Shown here: piece after piece, positions 7,696 to 15,862 of the stretch
Layout: each line of letters starts with the position of its first letter
Position numbering within the stretch: position 1 is the stretch's first letter
NCBI GenBank assembly: GCA_964475835.1
Contig: CAYYYL010000034.1
Location: 1-28,962, forward strand
Origin: JABDCI01 sp964475835
GTDB taxonomy: Bacteria; Verrucomicrobiota; Verrucomicrobiia; JABWAM01
DNA: 28,962 bases
Reading direction: 5' to 3'
Program-made: the position numbers and the translations under genes
The notes under the pieces: model-generated
What the model saw: the letters and a program-made list of their open reading frames with translations, nothing else
Told to the model about the DNA's origin: nothing
Database searches by the model: none

Positions 7696-8337
7696 ATGAC
7701 AACGCGTGTAAAAATTTGTGGATTGACCCGGTTGGAGGACGCCCTCGCCGCGGTCGAAGCAGGGGCCCACGCTCTGGGATTCGTTTTCTACGACAAAAGC
7801 CCCCGCCACATTTCGATCCCGGCAGCTTCGAATATTTGCAACTGCCTTCCCCCTTTCGTTTCAAAGGTTGGCGTGTTCGTCAACGAACTCGAATACACCA
7901 TTGAAAAAGCGGTCGCGGAATGCGGCCTCGACACCCTTCAATTCCACGGAGACGAACCCCCAGGGTTCTGTCAGAAATTTCCCTGCAAATCGATCAAGGC
8001 GTTCCGCATCCGCAGTCCCCAGGATCTGGCGAGTTTGAACGACTTCGATGTGGATGCCTGGCTCCTCGATTCCTTTTCGGACACAGCCCCTGGAGGCACC
8101 GGAAAAACCTTTGATTGGGCCCTCGCCCTTGAAGCGAAAAAAACCGGACGTCAGATCATTCTCTCGGGCGGCCTAACCCCGGAAAACGTGACCGATGCCA
8201 TCCAGCAGGTTCACCCCTTTGCCGTGGACATCTCAAGTGGAGTCGAAACTTCCCCGGGCGTGAAGGATATCCTCAAAATCCATCGCTTTGCCAAAGCAGT
8301 CCGTCAGGTGGACGGGCGGAGCATGGATCTCGCATGA
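7696..8337 (+). CDS. trpF: Phosphoribosylanthranilate isomerase
   Basis: This 213-residue TIM-barrel enzyme performs the third step of tryptophan synthesis, the Amadori rearrangement of N-(5-phosphoribosyl)anthranilate. Catalytic residues are visible: C8 in VKICGLT and D125 in WLLDSF. The phosphate-binding elements GGTGKTFDW (133-141), LSGGL (156-160) and DISSGVE (178-184) are present. The purine-rich AAGAGGA just upstream supports the ATG at 7696. trpB follows 39 nt after the stop, so they form a small trp operon fragment. The gene is divergent from acpP across a 214-nt gap, which includes a dyad CTGCAA-4 nt-TTGCAG at 7638-7653. Confidence 0.96.
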   Translation: MTTRVKICGLTRLEDALAAVEAGAHALGFVFYDKSPRHISIPAASNICNCLPPFVSKVGVFVNELEYTIEKAVAECGLDTLQFHGDEPPGFCQKFPCKSIKAFRIRSPQDLASLNDFDVDAWLLDSFSDTAPGGTGKTFDWALALEAKKTGRQIILSGGLTPENVTDAIQQVHPFAVDISSGVETSPGVKDILKIHRFAKAVRQVDGRSMDLA

Positions 8338-8376
8338 CTGGCTTTCGCCGGGCAGTTGTGTTTTAATGGGGTTTCC

Positions 8377-9609
8377 ATGAAGAAGTTCGCTCCCTATCGC
8401 GGTTACCCGGATTCGAAAGGCCACTTTGGTCCCTATGGCGGCATGTACGTCCCCGAGACGCTCATGATGCCCCTGCTGGAGCTGACGCGTGAATACGCAC
8501 GTGCCCGGCGCGACCCGAAATTCAGGAAGGAGCTCGACTCCTATCTCAAGCACTACGTCGGACGCCCCACCCCGCTTTATTTCGCCGAACGCCTGACCCG
8601 CGAACTCGGAGGGGCCAGAATTTATTTGAAACGGGAGGATCTTCTTCATACCGGTGCTCATAAAATCAATAATGCGATGGGACAAATCCTCCTCGCTCGC
8701 CGCATGGGCAAGAAGCGGATCATTGCCGAGACCGGCGCAGGTCAACACGGGGTTGCCACCGCCACCGTAGCCGCTATGTTCGGCCTCGAATGTGTGATCT
8801 ACATGGGTGAGGTCGACGCGGAACGCCAGGCGTTGAATGTCTATCGTATGCAGCTCCTCGGGGCGGAAGTCCGACGGGTGACCGCCGGCCAGCAAACGCT
8901 GAAGGAAGCCATCAGTGAAGCGATGCGCGACTGGGTGACGAACGTCCGCACCACCCACTACATTCTCGGTTCCGCCCTCGGATCCCATCCCTACCCCATG
9001 ATGGTGAGGGACTTTCACAGCGTGATCGGGCGCGAAGCCCGCGCCCAGATTCTAAAGACCGAAAAACGCCTTCCCGATCTCGTCACGGCCTGTGTGGGAG
9101 GGGGATCCAACGCCATCGGGATATTCCACGCTTTTCTGAATGATCGAAAAGTCCGCCTCGTCGGCGTCGAAGCAGGAGGACACGGAATCCAGCCGGGACG
9201 CCATGCCGCACGATTCCATGGTGGTTCCCTGGGCGTCCTCCAGGGCACCCGCACCTACGTGCTCCAGGACGACCATGGCCAGATCGAGCTCACCCATTCC
9301 GTCTCCGCAGGCCTCGACTATGCCGCCATTGGACCGGAACACAGCCTTTTGCGCGATCTCGGCCGCACGGAATACACCTACGCCACCGACGACCAGGCCT
9401 TGAAGGGATTCCAAACTTTAAGCCGCATCGAGGGGATTATCCCCGCCCTCGAATCCTCCCATGCGATCGCCTACGTTTTGAAACAGGCACCCAAAATGAA
9501 GAAATCGCAGCTCATCGTCGTCAATCTCTCAGGACGTGGGGACAAGGATGTGATGGAAGCCAGCAAACATCTCAGAAATTCAAAATTTAAAGTTCAAAGT
9601 TCAAAGTAA
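8377..9609 (+). CDS. trpB: Tryptophan synthase beta chain
   Basis: The protein is 410 residues from the ATG at 8377. It condenses indole with L-serine on pyridoxal phosphate, normally in a complex with TrpA. The PLP-forming lysine is K96 (HTGAHKINN), the catalytic glutamate is E118 (AETGAG), and the phosphate-binding loop GGGSNAIG is at 241-248. The frame can be extended to a TTG at 8356, but the ATG gives the normal N-terminus (PYRGYPDSKGHFGPYGG). The last 13 residues after MEASKHL are not TrpB-like: they are encoded by an AT-rich stretch with tandem GTTCAAA units (9576-9607), so the normal stop appears to have been replaced by repeat sequence. No trpA is next to it. Confidence 0.96.
   Translation: MKKFAPYRGYPDSKGHFGPYGGMYVPETLMMPLLELTREYARARRDPKFRKELDSYLKHYVGRPTPLYFAERLTRELGGARIYLKREDLLHTGAHKINNAMGQILLARRMGKKRIIAETGAGQHGVATATVAAMFGLECVIYMGEVDAERQALNVYRMQLLGAEVRRVTAGQQTLKEAISEAMRDWVTNVRTTHYILGSALGSHPYPMMVRDFHSVIGREARAQILKTEKRLPDLVTACVGGGSNAIGIFHAFLNDRKVRLVGVEAGGHGIQPGRHAARFHGGSLGVLQGTRTYVLQDDHGQIELTHSVSAGLDYAAIGPEHSLLRDLGRTEYTYATDDQALKGFQTLSRIEGIIPALESSHAIAYVLKQAPKMKKSQLIVVNLSGRGDKDVMEASKHLRNSKFKVQSSK
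9576..9607 (+). repeat. AT-rich GTTCAAA-type repeat overlapping the 3' end of trpB
   Basis: The stretch contains two consecutive GTTCAAA units plus the related AATTCAAAATTTAAA, in sharp compositional contrast with the flanking GC-rich coding sequence. It encodes the NSKFKVQSSK tail of TrpB and supplies its stop codon. Similar TTCAAAGTT strings are seen between genes in various bacterial genomes; that statement is general knowledge, not a search result. Confidence 0.5.
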
Positions 9610-9678
9610 ACCGATGGTCTTCATTCCCGATTGCTTTCAACTTAAAACATCAATCTTCAACCCGGAACCTAATTCTGC

Positions 9679-10017
9679 ATGACCCTCTTTGAAAAAATCA
9701 TCGCACGTGAGATTCCCGCAAGGATCGTTCATGAGACGGACGATGTGCTCGCGTTTCATGACATCCAGCCCCAAGCCCCCACCCATGTCCTGGTGATTCC
9801 AAAAAAGGTAATTTCACGCATCGGCGAGGCCTGCGTATCCGACGATACCGTCCTCGGTCGGCTCCTTCTCGCAGCCGCGGAGGTGGCTCGAAAGCTCGGA
9901 ATCGACAAAACGGGTTACCGCCTTGTCATCAACCACGGGAAAGACGCGGGAGAATCCGTCCCCCACCTTCACGTCCACCTGCTCGGCGGCCGCCCCATGG
10001 CGTGGCCTCCGGGTTGA
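9679..10017 (+). CDS. HIT-family (HinT-like) nucleotide phosphoramidase/hydrolase
   Basis: This 112-residue protein is the standard size for HinT. The histidine-triad signature is HLHVHLLGGR, with H96, H98 and H100, and the N-terminus (TLFEKIIAREIPARIVHETDD) is typical of bacterial HinT. Family enzymes hydrolyse adenosine 5'-phosphoramidates and aminoacyl adenylates in the cytoplasm. The cellular role here is not defined by the sequence. It follows trpB by 69 nt and precedes the next gene by 3 nt, so it is probably cotranscribed with the secreted LamG-like protein. Confidence 0.94.
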   Translation: MTLFEKIIAREIPARIVHETDDVLAFHDIQPQAPTHVLVIPKKVISRIGEACVSDDTVLGRLLLAAAEVARKLGIDKTGYRLVINHGKDAGESVPHLHVHLLGGRPMAWPPG

Positions 10018-10020
10018 TTT

Positions 10021-10668
10021 ATGACTTCAACATCACGCATCCTTGCCCTTCTGATCTTTTCCTTCGTGGTGCAGGGACAGGCCATCGAACGACTTTTCAA
10101 CTTTGATCAGGACCCAACTCTCCTCCCCCCTGAAGGGTTCGTGGTGGAAGGGGGAACCGGTGGCGTCCCCATGTTCGCAGTGATGAAAAATGAGGAGGCG
10201 AAGTCTCCTCCAAATTTCCTCATCATCCAGGGCGCCACATTCCCGGGCACGAAGGTGCTCATTTCCCTTGCCTGGTTTTCGAATATCCGGAATGGCGACA
10301 TCCAAGTCTGGTTCAAACACGGGGGCGAACCCAACCGATTGCGAACGGGCGGTCTTGTCTGGCGCTATCAGTCGGTCACGGATTTCTACTCATTGGAGTG
10401 GGATACCAAAAAATCACTCCTTTTCCTCGTCGTCACAAAGGGGGGTGAACGGGAGATTCTGGAAAAAATGAAACTTCCCCTTCCGATGAAGCAATGGGCC
10501 CAGTTGAGGGTTTCATTCGAAAACCAGACCATCCACTGCCTGATCGACGGACAGCCCGTATTCGACAAGGATGATCCATCCCTTTCCGAGGCGGGGAAGG
10601 CGGGCATCTTCATCAACTCCGAAGTCCCTCTCGCATTCGACGACTTCCATCTGAAGGGAACAGAGTAG
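10021..10668 (+). CDS. Exported LamG/concanavalin-like domain protein of unknown function
   Basis: The 215-residue protein starts with a Sec signal peptide (about residues 1-21, TSTSRILALLIFSFVVQGQA, probable cleavage before IERL). The rest looks like a single concanavalin/LamG-type beta-sandwich: GLVWRYQSVTDFYSLEWD, WAQLRVSFENQTIHCLIDG and a closing GKAGIFINSE...FDDFHL match the strand pattern of that fold and of DUF1080-type domains. No catalytic residues can be assigned, so it may bind a carbohydrate or serve as a structural periplasmic or secreted protein. It begins 3 nt after the HIT gene and ends 11 nt before the convergent gene at 10680. The fold is a reasoned guess; the function is unknown. 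Confidence 0.75.
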   Translation: MTSTSRILALLIFSFVVQGQAIERLFNFDQDPTLLPPEGFVVEGGTGGVPMFAVMKNEEAKSPPNFLIIQGATFPGTKVLISLAWFSNIRNGDIQVWFKHGGEPNRLRTGGLVWRYQSVTDFYSLEWDTKKSLLFLVVTKGGEREILEKMKLPLPMKQWAQLRVSFENQTIHCLIDGQPVFDKDDPSLSEAGKAGIFINSEVPLAFDDFHLKGTE

Positions 10669-10679
10669 AAACCCCTTCC

Positions 10680-12452
10680 CTACTTCGATGATTCAGGTGG
10701 CTGTCCCAGGAGGGCCACTTGCATCAAGAACTGAATTCCGGTCATCACACTTGGATTGACCGGCCCAAAGGCGGATTGATGGGTTCCATTCCCATCCACC
10801 CTCACCACACAAACCGCCGGCCCCAGGTGTCGTGAAATCGGCGCAGTCTGCGGCAGGCGCGTAAGATCCACCTGCTCCTGCACCTTCGGAGCCATCGCTT
10901 TCGCCAGCATGGCCAGACCACTGAGAAGGTTGTAGGTCCTCTCAAACAACTCCTTTTCATCACAATAGATAAACTGGGAATAACCTTTCTCAAACCGGGC
11001 CTCCACGCTTTGAAACGACTTATTATCGGCAAGATGACCTCCCAATCCCTTCAGACTCCCGATAGCCCTCGTCACCGCGGAAGGCTCGAGCGCGAAAATC
11101 ATCCAGCCCTCATGAAACGCGATCGTGGGCCGCACCAGAGAATAGGGACCTGGAACCTGCAAAAGGGAATTCCCATTTTCATCCGGAAGTTCCTCCATAT
11201 TTCCTAGCGATCCAGGCGATATTTCATTCAAAGCCGCCCAGACACCTTGAAGACTGGACTTCACCTTCTCCGGATCGTGACACTCCACCAAGGCGTGCAG
11301 GGAGGGAACTCTCATGGCGGCCCCCCATTCAAGGGATAGGGAAACCTCAGGGCCCAGATGAGCCAGCAAATCCTCGCGCGGATGAATCTGCTTCGATTCG
11401 AGGACTTGCTCCAGGGCGTCCAGTTCCTTTGACCATTTGCCCACCCCGCTTTTTTTCAACTCCCTGTAGTTGCGCTCTAACCAAGCCCCCACATCCAACC
11501 CAGCTGCAGCGTAGAGGAGAGTGTCCTGCCCCGCCCCTTTGAGGGAACGGCGCTCGCAAACCTTCATGTCCGAAAGCCCCGTGCTTTGAGCGCCCGCCGG
11601 ATCAAAAACCGTCCATACATGGTCCTCCACTCCGTTTTCAAGAAATCGGGTGGAGCCATACAGGGATTGAAACGGTGGCACCGCTGCCTGGGATTTCAAG
11701 ACCGCCTGAATCGGCGTCAACATCTGCAGCCCAGCCCACGCCGACTGAACGTTGATAAAAAAGACGGTGTCCGAGTCTCCCTTAGGATTCATGTGCACCG
11801 AAAAGGCCGGTGACTTGCCAAGGGTACGGGCATCCCTGTCTTTCGCACATGTAATCACCTTTTTGAAGGCTGACTCCCCCCGACTTAGAATAAGAAAATT
11901 CCCAAGCCGTCCATAAGCCATCCGGACATGGTTTCCCTCCCGGAGGACATGATAGCGGATGGACTGTTCCCGACGTTCCTCGAGTTCCTGGCTTGGAAAC
12001 TCCACCCGATAGCGCTTCACCCATGCTTCGACTGCGGCCTCCATTTTCGCCCGTTTCGGCCCCGGATCAAACCCCGCCAGAATCTCCACATCCAGATCGG
12101 GGCTGATCGACACATCCGTCACAGCCAGAAAACTTTCCCCCTCCGCCTGATTGAAAAGTTCCGCAAGGCCCTGAACCTGAAAAACCGCTTCCCGCTGGTC
12201 GTGCAACTTTGCGTTCACGGACTGGAGAGGCTGCTTCAGAAACTGCCGGATTTCGGGTTCATTCCCAATTTTCCCAAATGCGCTTTTCGAGATCTTCTCG
12301 CGGGCCATCCCGCTGTCCGAAGTCTGGAGAAAAAGAATCGTGGTCTCCGGCAAGATATCCACCGCCCGGTAATGCCCCTGACGGTGAAACCAGAAGAAAG
12401 CCCCCACTCCCACACCCAGGACAAGGACTAAAAGCAAAATGGTTTTTTTCAT
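10680..12452 (-). CDS. Membrane-anchored DUF3352-like protein
   Basis: The 590-residue protein has one N-terminal membrane segment (about residues 4-22, TILLLVLVLGVGVGAFFWF) and a large domain that should lie outside the cytoplasm. The opening of the domain (ILPETTILFLQTSDS), the internal repeat of similar halves (ILAGFDPGPKRAKMEAAVEAW against ALVECHDPEKVKSSLQGVW) and FHEGWMIFALEPSAVTRAI resemble DUF3352, a family of unknown function found in several phyla. No catalytic motif is seen. It is probably cotranscribed with the upstream GYF_2 gene, 45 nt away. The family assignment is from pattern memory and has moderate certainty. Confidence 0.72.
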   Translation of the reverse strand: MKKTILLLVLVLGVGVGAFFWFHRQGHYRAVDILPETTILFLQTSDSGMAREKISKSAFGKIGNEPEIRQFLKQPLQSVNAKLHDQREAVFQVQGLAELFNQAEGESFLAVTDVSISPDLDVEILAGFDPGPKRAKMEAAVEAWVKRYRVEFPSQELEERREQSIRYHVLREGNHVRMAYGRLGNFLILSRGESAFKKVITCAKDRDARTLGKSPAFSVHMNPKGDSDTVFFINVQSAWAGLQMLTPIQAVLKSQAAVPPFQSLYGSTRFLENGVEDHVWTVFDPAGAQSTGLSDMKVCERRSLKGAGQDTLLYAAAGLDVGAWLERNYRELKKSGVGKWSKELDALEQVLESKQIHPREDLLAHLGPEVSLSLEWGAAMRVPSLHALVECHDPEKVKSSLQGVWAALNEISPGSLGNMEELPDENGNSLLQVPGPYSLVRPTIAFHEGWMIFALEPSAVTRAIGSLKGLGGHLADNKSFQSVEARFEKGYSQFIYCDEKELFERTYNLLSGLAMLAKAMAPKVQEQVDLTRLPQTAPISRHLGPAVCVVRVDGNGTHQSAFGPVNPSVMTGIQFLMQVALLGQPPESSK

Positions 12453-12497
12453 ATAACAGAACCCAGACCGATACTGAACCCATTCCCTTCGGGGGGC

Positions 12498-12950
12498 TTA
12501 TTTTTTCCGACGGAACAGATTTTTAAACCAGGAAAGAACCCCTTTCTTTCCACCCTGCCCCCCATCGGATTCCGGTGACGTGGCGATTCCGGTCTTGTTC
12601 GGAGGAATGTCGGACAGCGGAGCGTTCGGCAAAACGGTGGGAATCGAACGCACTCCCTCGGCGGCGGAGGGGCCCACCAACATGGTCCCAAGACTCTCCA
12701 CTTTCGAATCACTAACTTTTTTGAGTTTTTCCGCAAGACCCGGAGCCGGTGCCACCGGCGCGGGTTTCGGGGCCGGAAAAGCGGTTTTAAGACTCGTCAC
12801 ATCCGCCGCCCGTGTCCAATCCCTGGTTTCACCCTCGGAATGAACCCAGCTTTCGGGAATGACACGACCTTCACGAATGAACGCCTGCATGGCGCTCAGA
12901 TCATAGGGACCGTACTGTTGATCAACGTAGAGATAGTATTGGCCACCCAT
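12498..12950 (-). CDS. GYF_2 (DUF4339)-domain protein with basic C-terminal tail
   Basis: The protein is 150 residues from the ATG at 12950, which has AAGGA six bases upstream. A longer frame reaches 13097 but its extra 49 residues look random. Residues about 4-50 form a GYF_2 domain (QYYLYVDQQYGPYDLSAMQAFIREG...W), a small fold that in eukaryotes binds proline-rich peptides. A proline/alanine linker (FPAPKPAPVAPAPG) and a low-complexity region follow, and the protein ends in the strongly basic amphipathic SWFKNLFRRKK, which could touch membrane or nucleic acid. It precedes the DUF3352-like gene by 45 nt and is divergent from the nucleotidyltransferase gene. The domain call is good; the role is unknown. 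Confidence 0.8.
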   Translation of the reverse strand: MGGQYYLYVDQQYGPYDLSAMQAFIREGRVIPESWVHSEGETRDWTRAADVTSLKTAFPAPKPAPVAPAPGLAEKLKKVSDSKVESLGTMLVGPSAAEGVRSIPTVLPNAPLSDIPPNKTGIATSPESDGGQGGKKGVLSWFKNLFRRKK

Positions 12951-13087
12951 GGGGATCCTTGCGTTCGAAAAAAAACAGCCGTTTGCTTGCTCCCATATCC
13001 CCTTTGCTTTCAAAAAGCGATGAAATTTGTACGGCGATTTACCGGATTGCGTTTTTTTTCCGCAATGGTACGTTCCGCCCATCCCGC

Positions 13088-13807
13088 ATGGCCACAATCC
13101 TTTCGAATCCCACCCACGCTTTCGTATTGGGCGCCGGACTCGGAACGCGGCTTCGCCCGCTGACTTCCGACCTGCCGAAGCCCCTCGTTCCCGTGAAGGG
13201 AACCCCCCTTGTCACCCATTCTTTTCGCCACCTCCAGGATATCGGCGTGCGTCAGATCATCGTCAACACCCACCACGCCGCCCGACGTTGGGAGGAGACC
13301 TTCCCCGATCATCGTCACGAAAAGCTCGCCCTCACCTTCCGTCACGAACCCCATCTCCTCGATACCGGAGGTGGCATCAAGAACGTGGAGGACTTTTTCG
13401 CCCAAAGCGGAACATTCTGGATCTACAATGGTGATATTCTGACCGATCTGCCCCTGCAGACCGCCCTCGATCATCATCGAAAGCATCGAAATCTCGTAAC
13501 GATGGTTTTGCGAAGCGATCACGAACCACGGCACGTAACCCTCGATTCCCAGGGGCGCATTGCCGATATTCGCAACATGCTCGGCACCGGACAACCGGGC
13601 CGATACCTTTTCGCAGGTATCCATGTCGTGGAACCGGAACTTTTCAGACACATTCCCCGGGTTGAAATCAAATCCATCATCCCCATCTATCTGGACCTGA
13701 TCCGTCAGGGCCTTCCCATTGGAGGGGTGGTCATCGACCAGGGCACATGGTCCGACGTGGGAACCCCGGTTGAATACGAACGCGTCAACCGGCCTACCGC
13801 TGCGTGA
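13088..13807 (+). CDS. Sugar-1-phosphate nucleotidyltransferase, MurU-like
   Basis: The protein is 239 residues from the ATG at 13088; an in-frame extension upstream to 12959 is not conserved in character. The nucleotide-binding signature GAGLGTRLRPLT is at 15-26, KPLVPV at 31-36, the substrate-loop motif LLDTGGGI at 90-97, and the metal-binding NGDILTD at 114-120. This short COG1208-type architecture without a left-handed helix domain matches MurNAc-alpha-1-phosphate uridylyltransferase (MurU) or mannose-1-phosphate guanylyltransferase-like enzymes. MurU acts in peptidoglycan recycling, which would fit the neighbouring amidase, but no AmgK kinase gene is next to it. The last 14 nt overlap the convergent amidase gene. 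Confidence 0.85.
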   Translation: MATILSNPTHAFVLGAGLGTRLRPLTSDLPKPLVPVKGTPLVTHSFRHLQDIGVRQIIVNTHHAARRWEETFPDHRHEKLALTFRHEPHLLDTGGGIKNVEDFFAQSGTFWIYNGDILTDLPLQTALDHHRKHRNLVTMVLRSDHEPRHVTLDSQGRIADIRNMLGTGQPGRYLFAGIHVVEPELFRHIPRVEIKSIIPIYLDLIRQGLPIGGVVIDQGTWSDVGTPVEYERVNRPTAA

Positions 13808-14681
13808 GCAGTTGATCCAGATCGGTCTCCCCACGGGCCACAGAGGACGCCTTTCCCCGGTAGTCATTGATGCCCGCAACAATCGCCCGTGCAAGCGTCT
13901 CTTGATATTCATCCGTAGCAATTTTTTCCCCTTCCTCCGGATTGGACATGAATCCACCTTCAATCAGAACGCTCGGCATGGGGCTTCCTCGGAGAACCAC
14001 AAACCAAGCGCTCTTGATTCCCCGATCCCGGATCCCACGAATATCGCGCATTCTGGACTCGATACAGCGGGCAAGAAGCCGGTTCGCGCTCCGAGTGTTG
14101 TTGGCGGTCAAAAATCCCGACGCGGGTCTGGATCCCATCGTCGACCGCTCCCCACGTCCGGGCAAAATATAAATTTCAAAACCATTGGGATGCTGGTATT
14201 TGGTGCGCAAATCCGTGGCGCGTTGCTTCTCCGTGCTCCGGTTGAAATGAATGCTCACCATGAGCCAGTCACGGTATTCGGACGACAACGCCTTGTCGAC
14301 GCGTTCATTGAGCGACACATAGGTGTCCGACGATCTTGTCATCGCCACCGGCATTCCCTGATCGCTGAGCAGGGATTTGACCTTTTTTGCCACGGCAAGG
14401 GTCGCCGTCTTCTCCATGTACCCGGCCCGATTGATCGCTCCATAACATTCCTCACGGTATCCGGCCCGGGCCCATTTGCTTAACCCATTAAACCTTTCCC
14501 CATTGCGCCCGGCAGCTTCCTCCGGATCTCCTCCATGCCCTGGATCAAGTAAAACTCCGCGAACCGGCCCGATCGGGGAGTCTCCCCCGCCATCCCCCGT
14601 CGTCGCACAACCCGAAATCAAAATCGCCACACCACAGATCAGCAGAAAAAGTAAATTATTTTTTAAAATACGCAGGACCAT
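13794..14681 (-). CDS. N-acetylmuramoyl-L-alanine amidase, lipoprotein (Amidase_3)
   Basis: The 295-residue protein has a lipoprotein signal (LLFLLICGVAILISGC, lipobox ISGC with C25). The Amidase_3 zinc-hydrolase domain covers about residues 42-275: LDPGHGG with the first zinc histidine, E90 in YMEKTATLA, the histidine of MVSIHFNRS, and the catalytic glutamate in VLIEGGFMSNPEE. It cleaves the amide bond between MurNAc and the stem peptide, in cell separation or wall turnover, from the periplasmic face of a membrane. A stretch YEECYGAINRAGY-like region between the first two motifs is longer than in compact amidases. It is convergent with the nucleotidyltransferase gene (14-nt overlap) and divergent from the NYN gene (95-nt gap). 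Confidence 0.93.
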   Translation of the reverse strand: MVLRILKNNLLFLLICGVAILISGCATTGDGGGDSPIGPVRGVLLDPGHGGDPEEAAGRNGERFNGLSKWARAGYREECYGAINRAGYMEKTATLAVAKKVKSLLSDQGMPVAMTRSSDTYVSLNERVDKALSSEYRDWLMVSIHFNRSTEKQRATDLRTKYQHPNGFEIYILPGRGERSTMGSRPASGFLTANNTRSANRLLARCIESRMRDIRGIRDRGIKSAWFVVLRGSPMPSVLIEGGFMSNPEEGEKIATDEYQETLARAIVAGINDYRGKASSVARGETDLDQLLTQR

Positions 14682-14776
14682 GGTGATGCATAAAACTTCA
14701 CGTCCTTCATTTTGACAATCATAAAATCATTTTTCGGACGCTTGCGTTTGAGAAATCCCCCCTGCAGATTCAATCC

Positions 14777-15247
14777 ATGCAGGAATCGCACATATTGGTC
14801 GATGGTTACAGCATCCTGCATCAATGGGAGGAGTTTCGCCCCTTGCTTCGACGGAATCTTCCTACCGCCCGACAGGCCTTGATTCTCCTGCTCACTCAGT
14901 TTCACGATTGTCGGGGCGGGAAAATGACTCTCGTGTTCGACGGGAGATCCCTTCCCAAGGGTGGCGAAAGCATTCGTACTTCGATCGAGGTGGTCTATTC
15001 CAAACAAGGACAGACCGCCGATGCCGTGATCGAAAAGATGGTAGGACAAAGTCTCCGCCCCCAGCAGTTTATCGTCGCCACCGAAGACTACGCCGAACAG
15101 AACATTGTGGAGAGTCTCGGGGGACGCGTGCTCTCAGCGGATGCTTTTCACTCGCTCGTGAAGTCAGAACTCGAGGACCTCGAACAGGTCCTTGAAAACA
15201 TCTCCTTACGGAATCAGCACTTTGGGAAGGGACGTCACTTGCGGTGA
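14777..15247 (+). CDS. NYN (PIN-like) domain protein, YacP/Rae1 type
   Basis: This 156-residue protein matches the YacP-type NYN fold. It has an early acidic motif HILVDGYSIL (D9), TLVFDGRSLP (D55), the mid-domain TADAVIEKM with D82, and the late IVATEDYAEQ with a paired acidic site. Family knowledge: YacP/Rae1 of Bacillus is a ribosome-associated endoribonuclease that cuts mRNA in the A site. Whether this protein is active on RNA is inferred from the conserved acidic residues. The tail LVKSELEDLEQVLENISLRNQ is probably helical. It stands alone on the plus strand, divergent from the amidase gene, and overlaps the convergent exported-protein gene by 13 nt. Confidence 0.85.
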   Translation: MQESHILVDGYSILHQWEEFRPLLRRNLPTARQALILLLTQFHDCRGGKMTLVFDGRSLPKGGESIRTSIEVVYSKQGQTADAVIEKMVGQSLRPQQFIVATEDYAEQNIVESLGGRVLSADAFHSLVKSELEDLEQVLENISLRNQHFGKGRHLR

Positions 15248-15750
15248 TACTTTCCCTCGATGATCCGGTAGCTGCCACTTCGCTGTCCATCCCATCGAAA
15301 CCCCTGCACCGTCGCCACATCCCCATCGATGGTCTCGATACAGACTTCACGAAGCACCCCGTCCGTATCGATGTCATACCAGTAGATTTTCCCGGGCCCG
15401 ATCACGCGGCCGCGCAGATCACTCACGGGATCTCCATCCTCGGTTTTCAGAATTCTCCGCAATCCCATCGCATCAATTAGAAAGAATCCCACCTGTTTGG
15501 GCGATGTGCGCTTCACCCCTTGGGACATGATCGCAAGCTTCTGGAGCCCTTTTGCATATTTTTTACTGGGTTCTGAAAGCAGAGTCACTTTCAGGGTCTC
15601 AAGACAATCCCCGGTTGCGGAATAGACACTCACATCCCCTTCCCATTTTCCCTTCCACATCGAAAAAGCGGGATCCTCGCCAGCAGCAGAGGAAACGGCC
15701 GTAAGACCACTCACAAAGATCAGGAAGACGACTTTCCGCAACGACATCAT
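15235..15750 (-). CDS. Small exported protein of unknown function
   Basis: From the ATG at 15750 the protein is 171 residues, opening MMSLRKVVFLIFVSGLTAVSS with cleavage probably after SSAAG or nearby, a clear Sec signal. The mature part (MWKGKWEGDVSVYSATGD..., ...GKIYWYDIDTDGVLREVCIETIDGD..., GFRWDGQRSGSYRIIEGKY) has the strand-turn rhythm of a small beta-barrel, such as the lipocalin-like domains that begin GxWxG. I do not recognise a named family. The frame can start at 15780, but that would bury the signal sequence. It is divergent from yceI and overlaps the 3' end of the NYN gene by 13 nt. Confidence 0.7.
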   Translation of the reverse strand: MMSLRKVVFLIFVSGLTAVSSAAGEDPAFSMWKGKWEGDVSVYSATGDCLETLKVTLLSEPSKKYAKGLQKLAIMSQGVKRTSPKQVGFFLIDAMGLRRILKTEDGDPVSDLRGRVIGPGKIYWYDIDTDGVLREVCIETIDGDVATVQGFRWDGQRSGSYRIIEGKYHRK

Positions 15751-15800
15751 GATTTCGCAAAATGACTCAGCTCCGCACATGGATCAATCTCTATTCATGC

Positions 15801-15833
15801 TTGAGTTGAATTTTTTTGGATTTCAACTACACT
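15801..15833 (+). promoter_or_regulatory. Candidate yceI promoter with overlapping inverted repeat
   Basis: TTGAAT (15806-15811) and TACACT (15828-15833) are separated by 16 nt, each matching four of six consensus bases. A perfect 7-bp inverted repeat, AGTTGAA (15804-15810) and TTCAACT (15822-15828) with 11 nt between, covers the same stretch and could be an operator. The elements are read directly; regulation is inferred. Confidence 0.4.
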
Positions 15834-15862
15834 TTCACGCAACCCAACACCAAGGAGTCCTT

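Noticed and set aside
8233..9018. Minus-strand frame opposite trpF end and trpB start
   Set aside because: Antisense to two genes with complete catalytic motifs; no motif in the antisense product.
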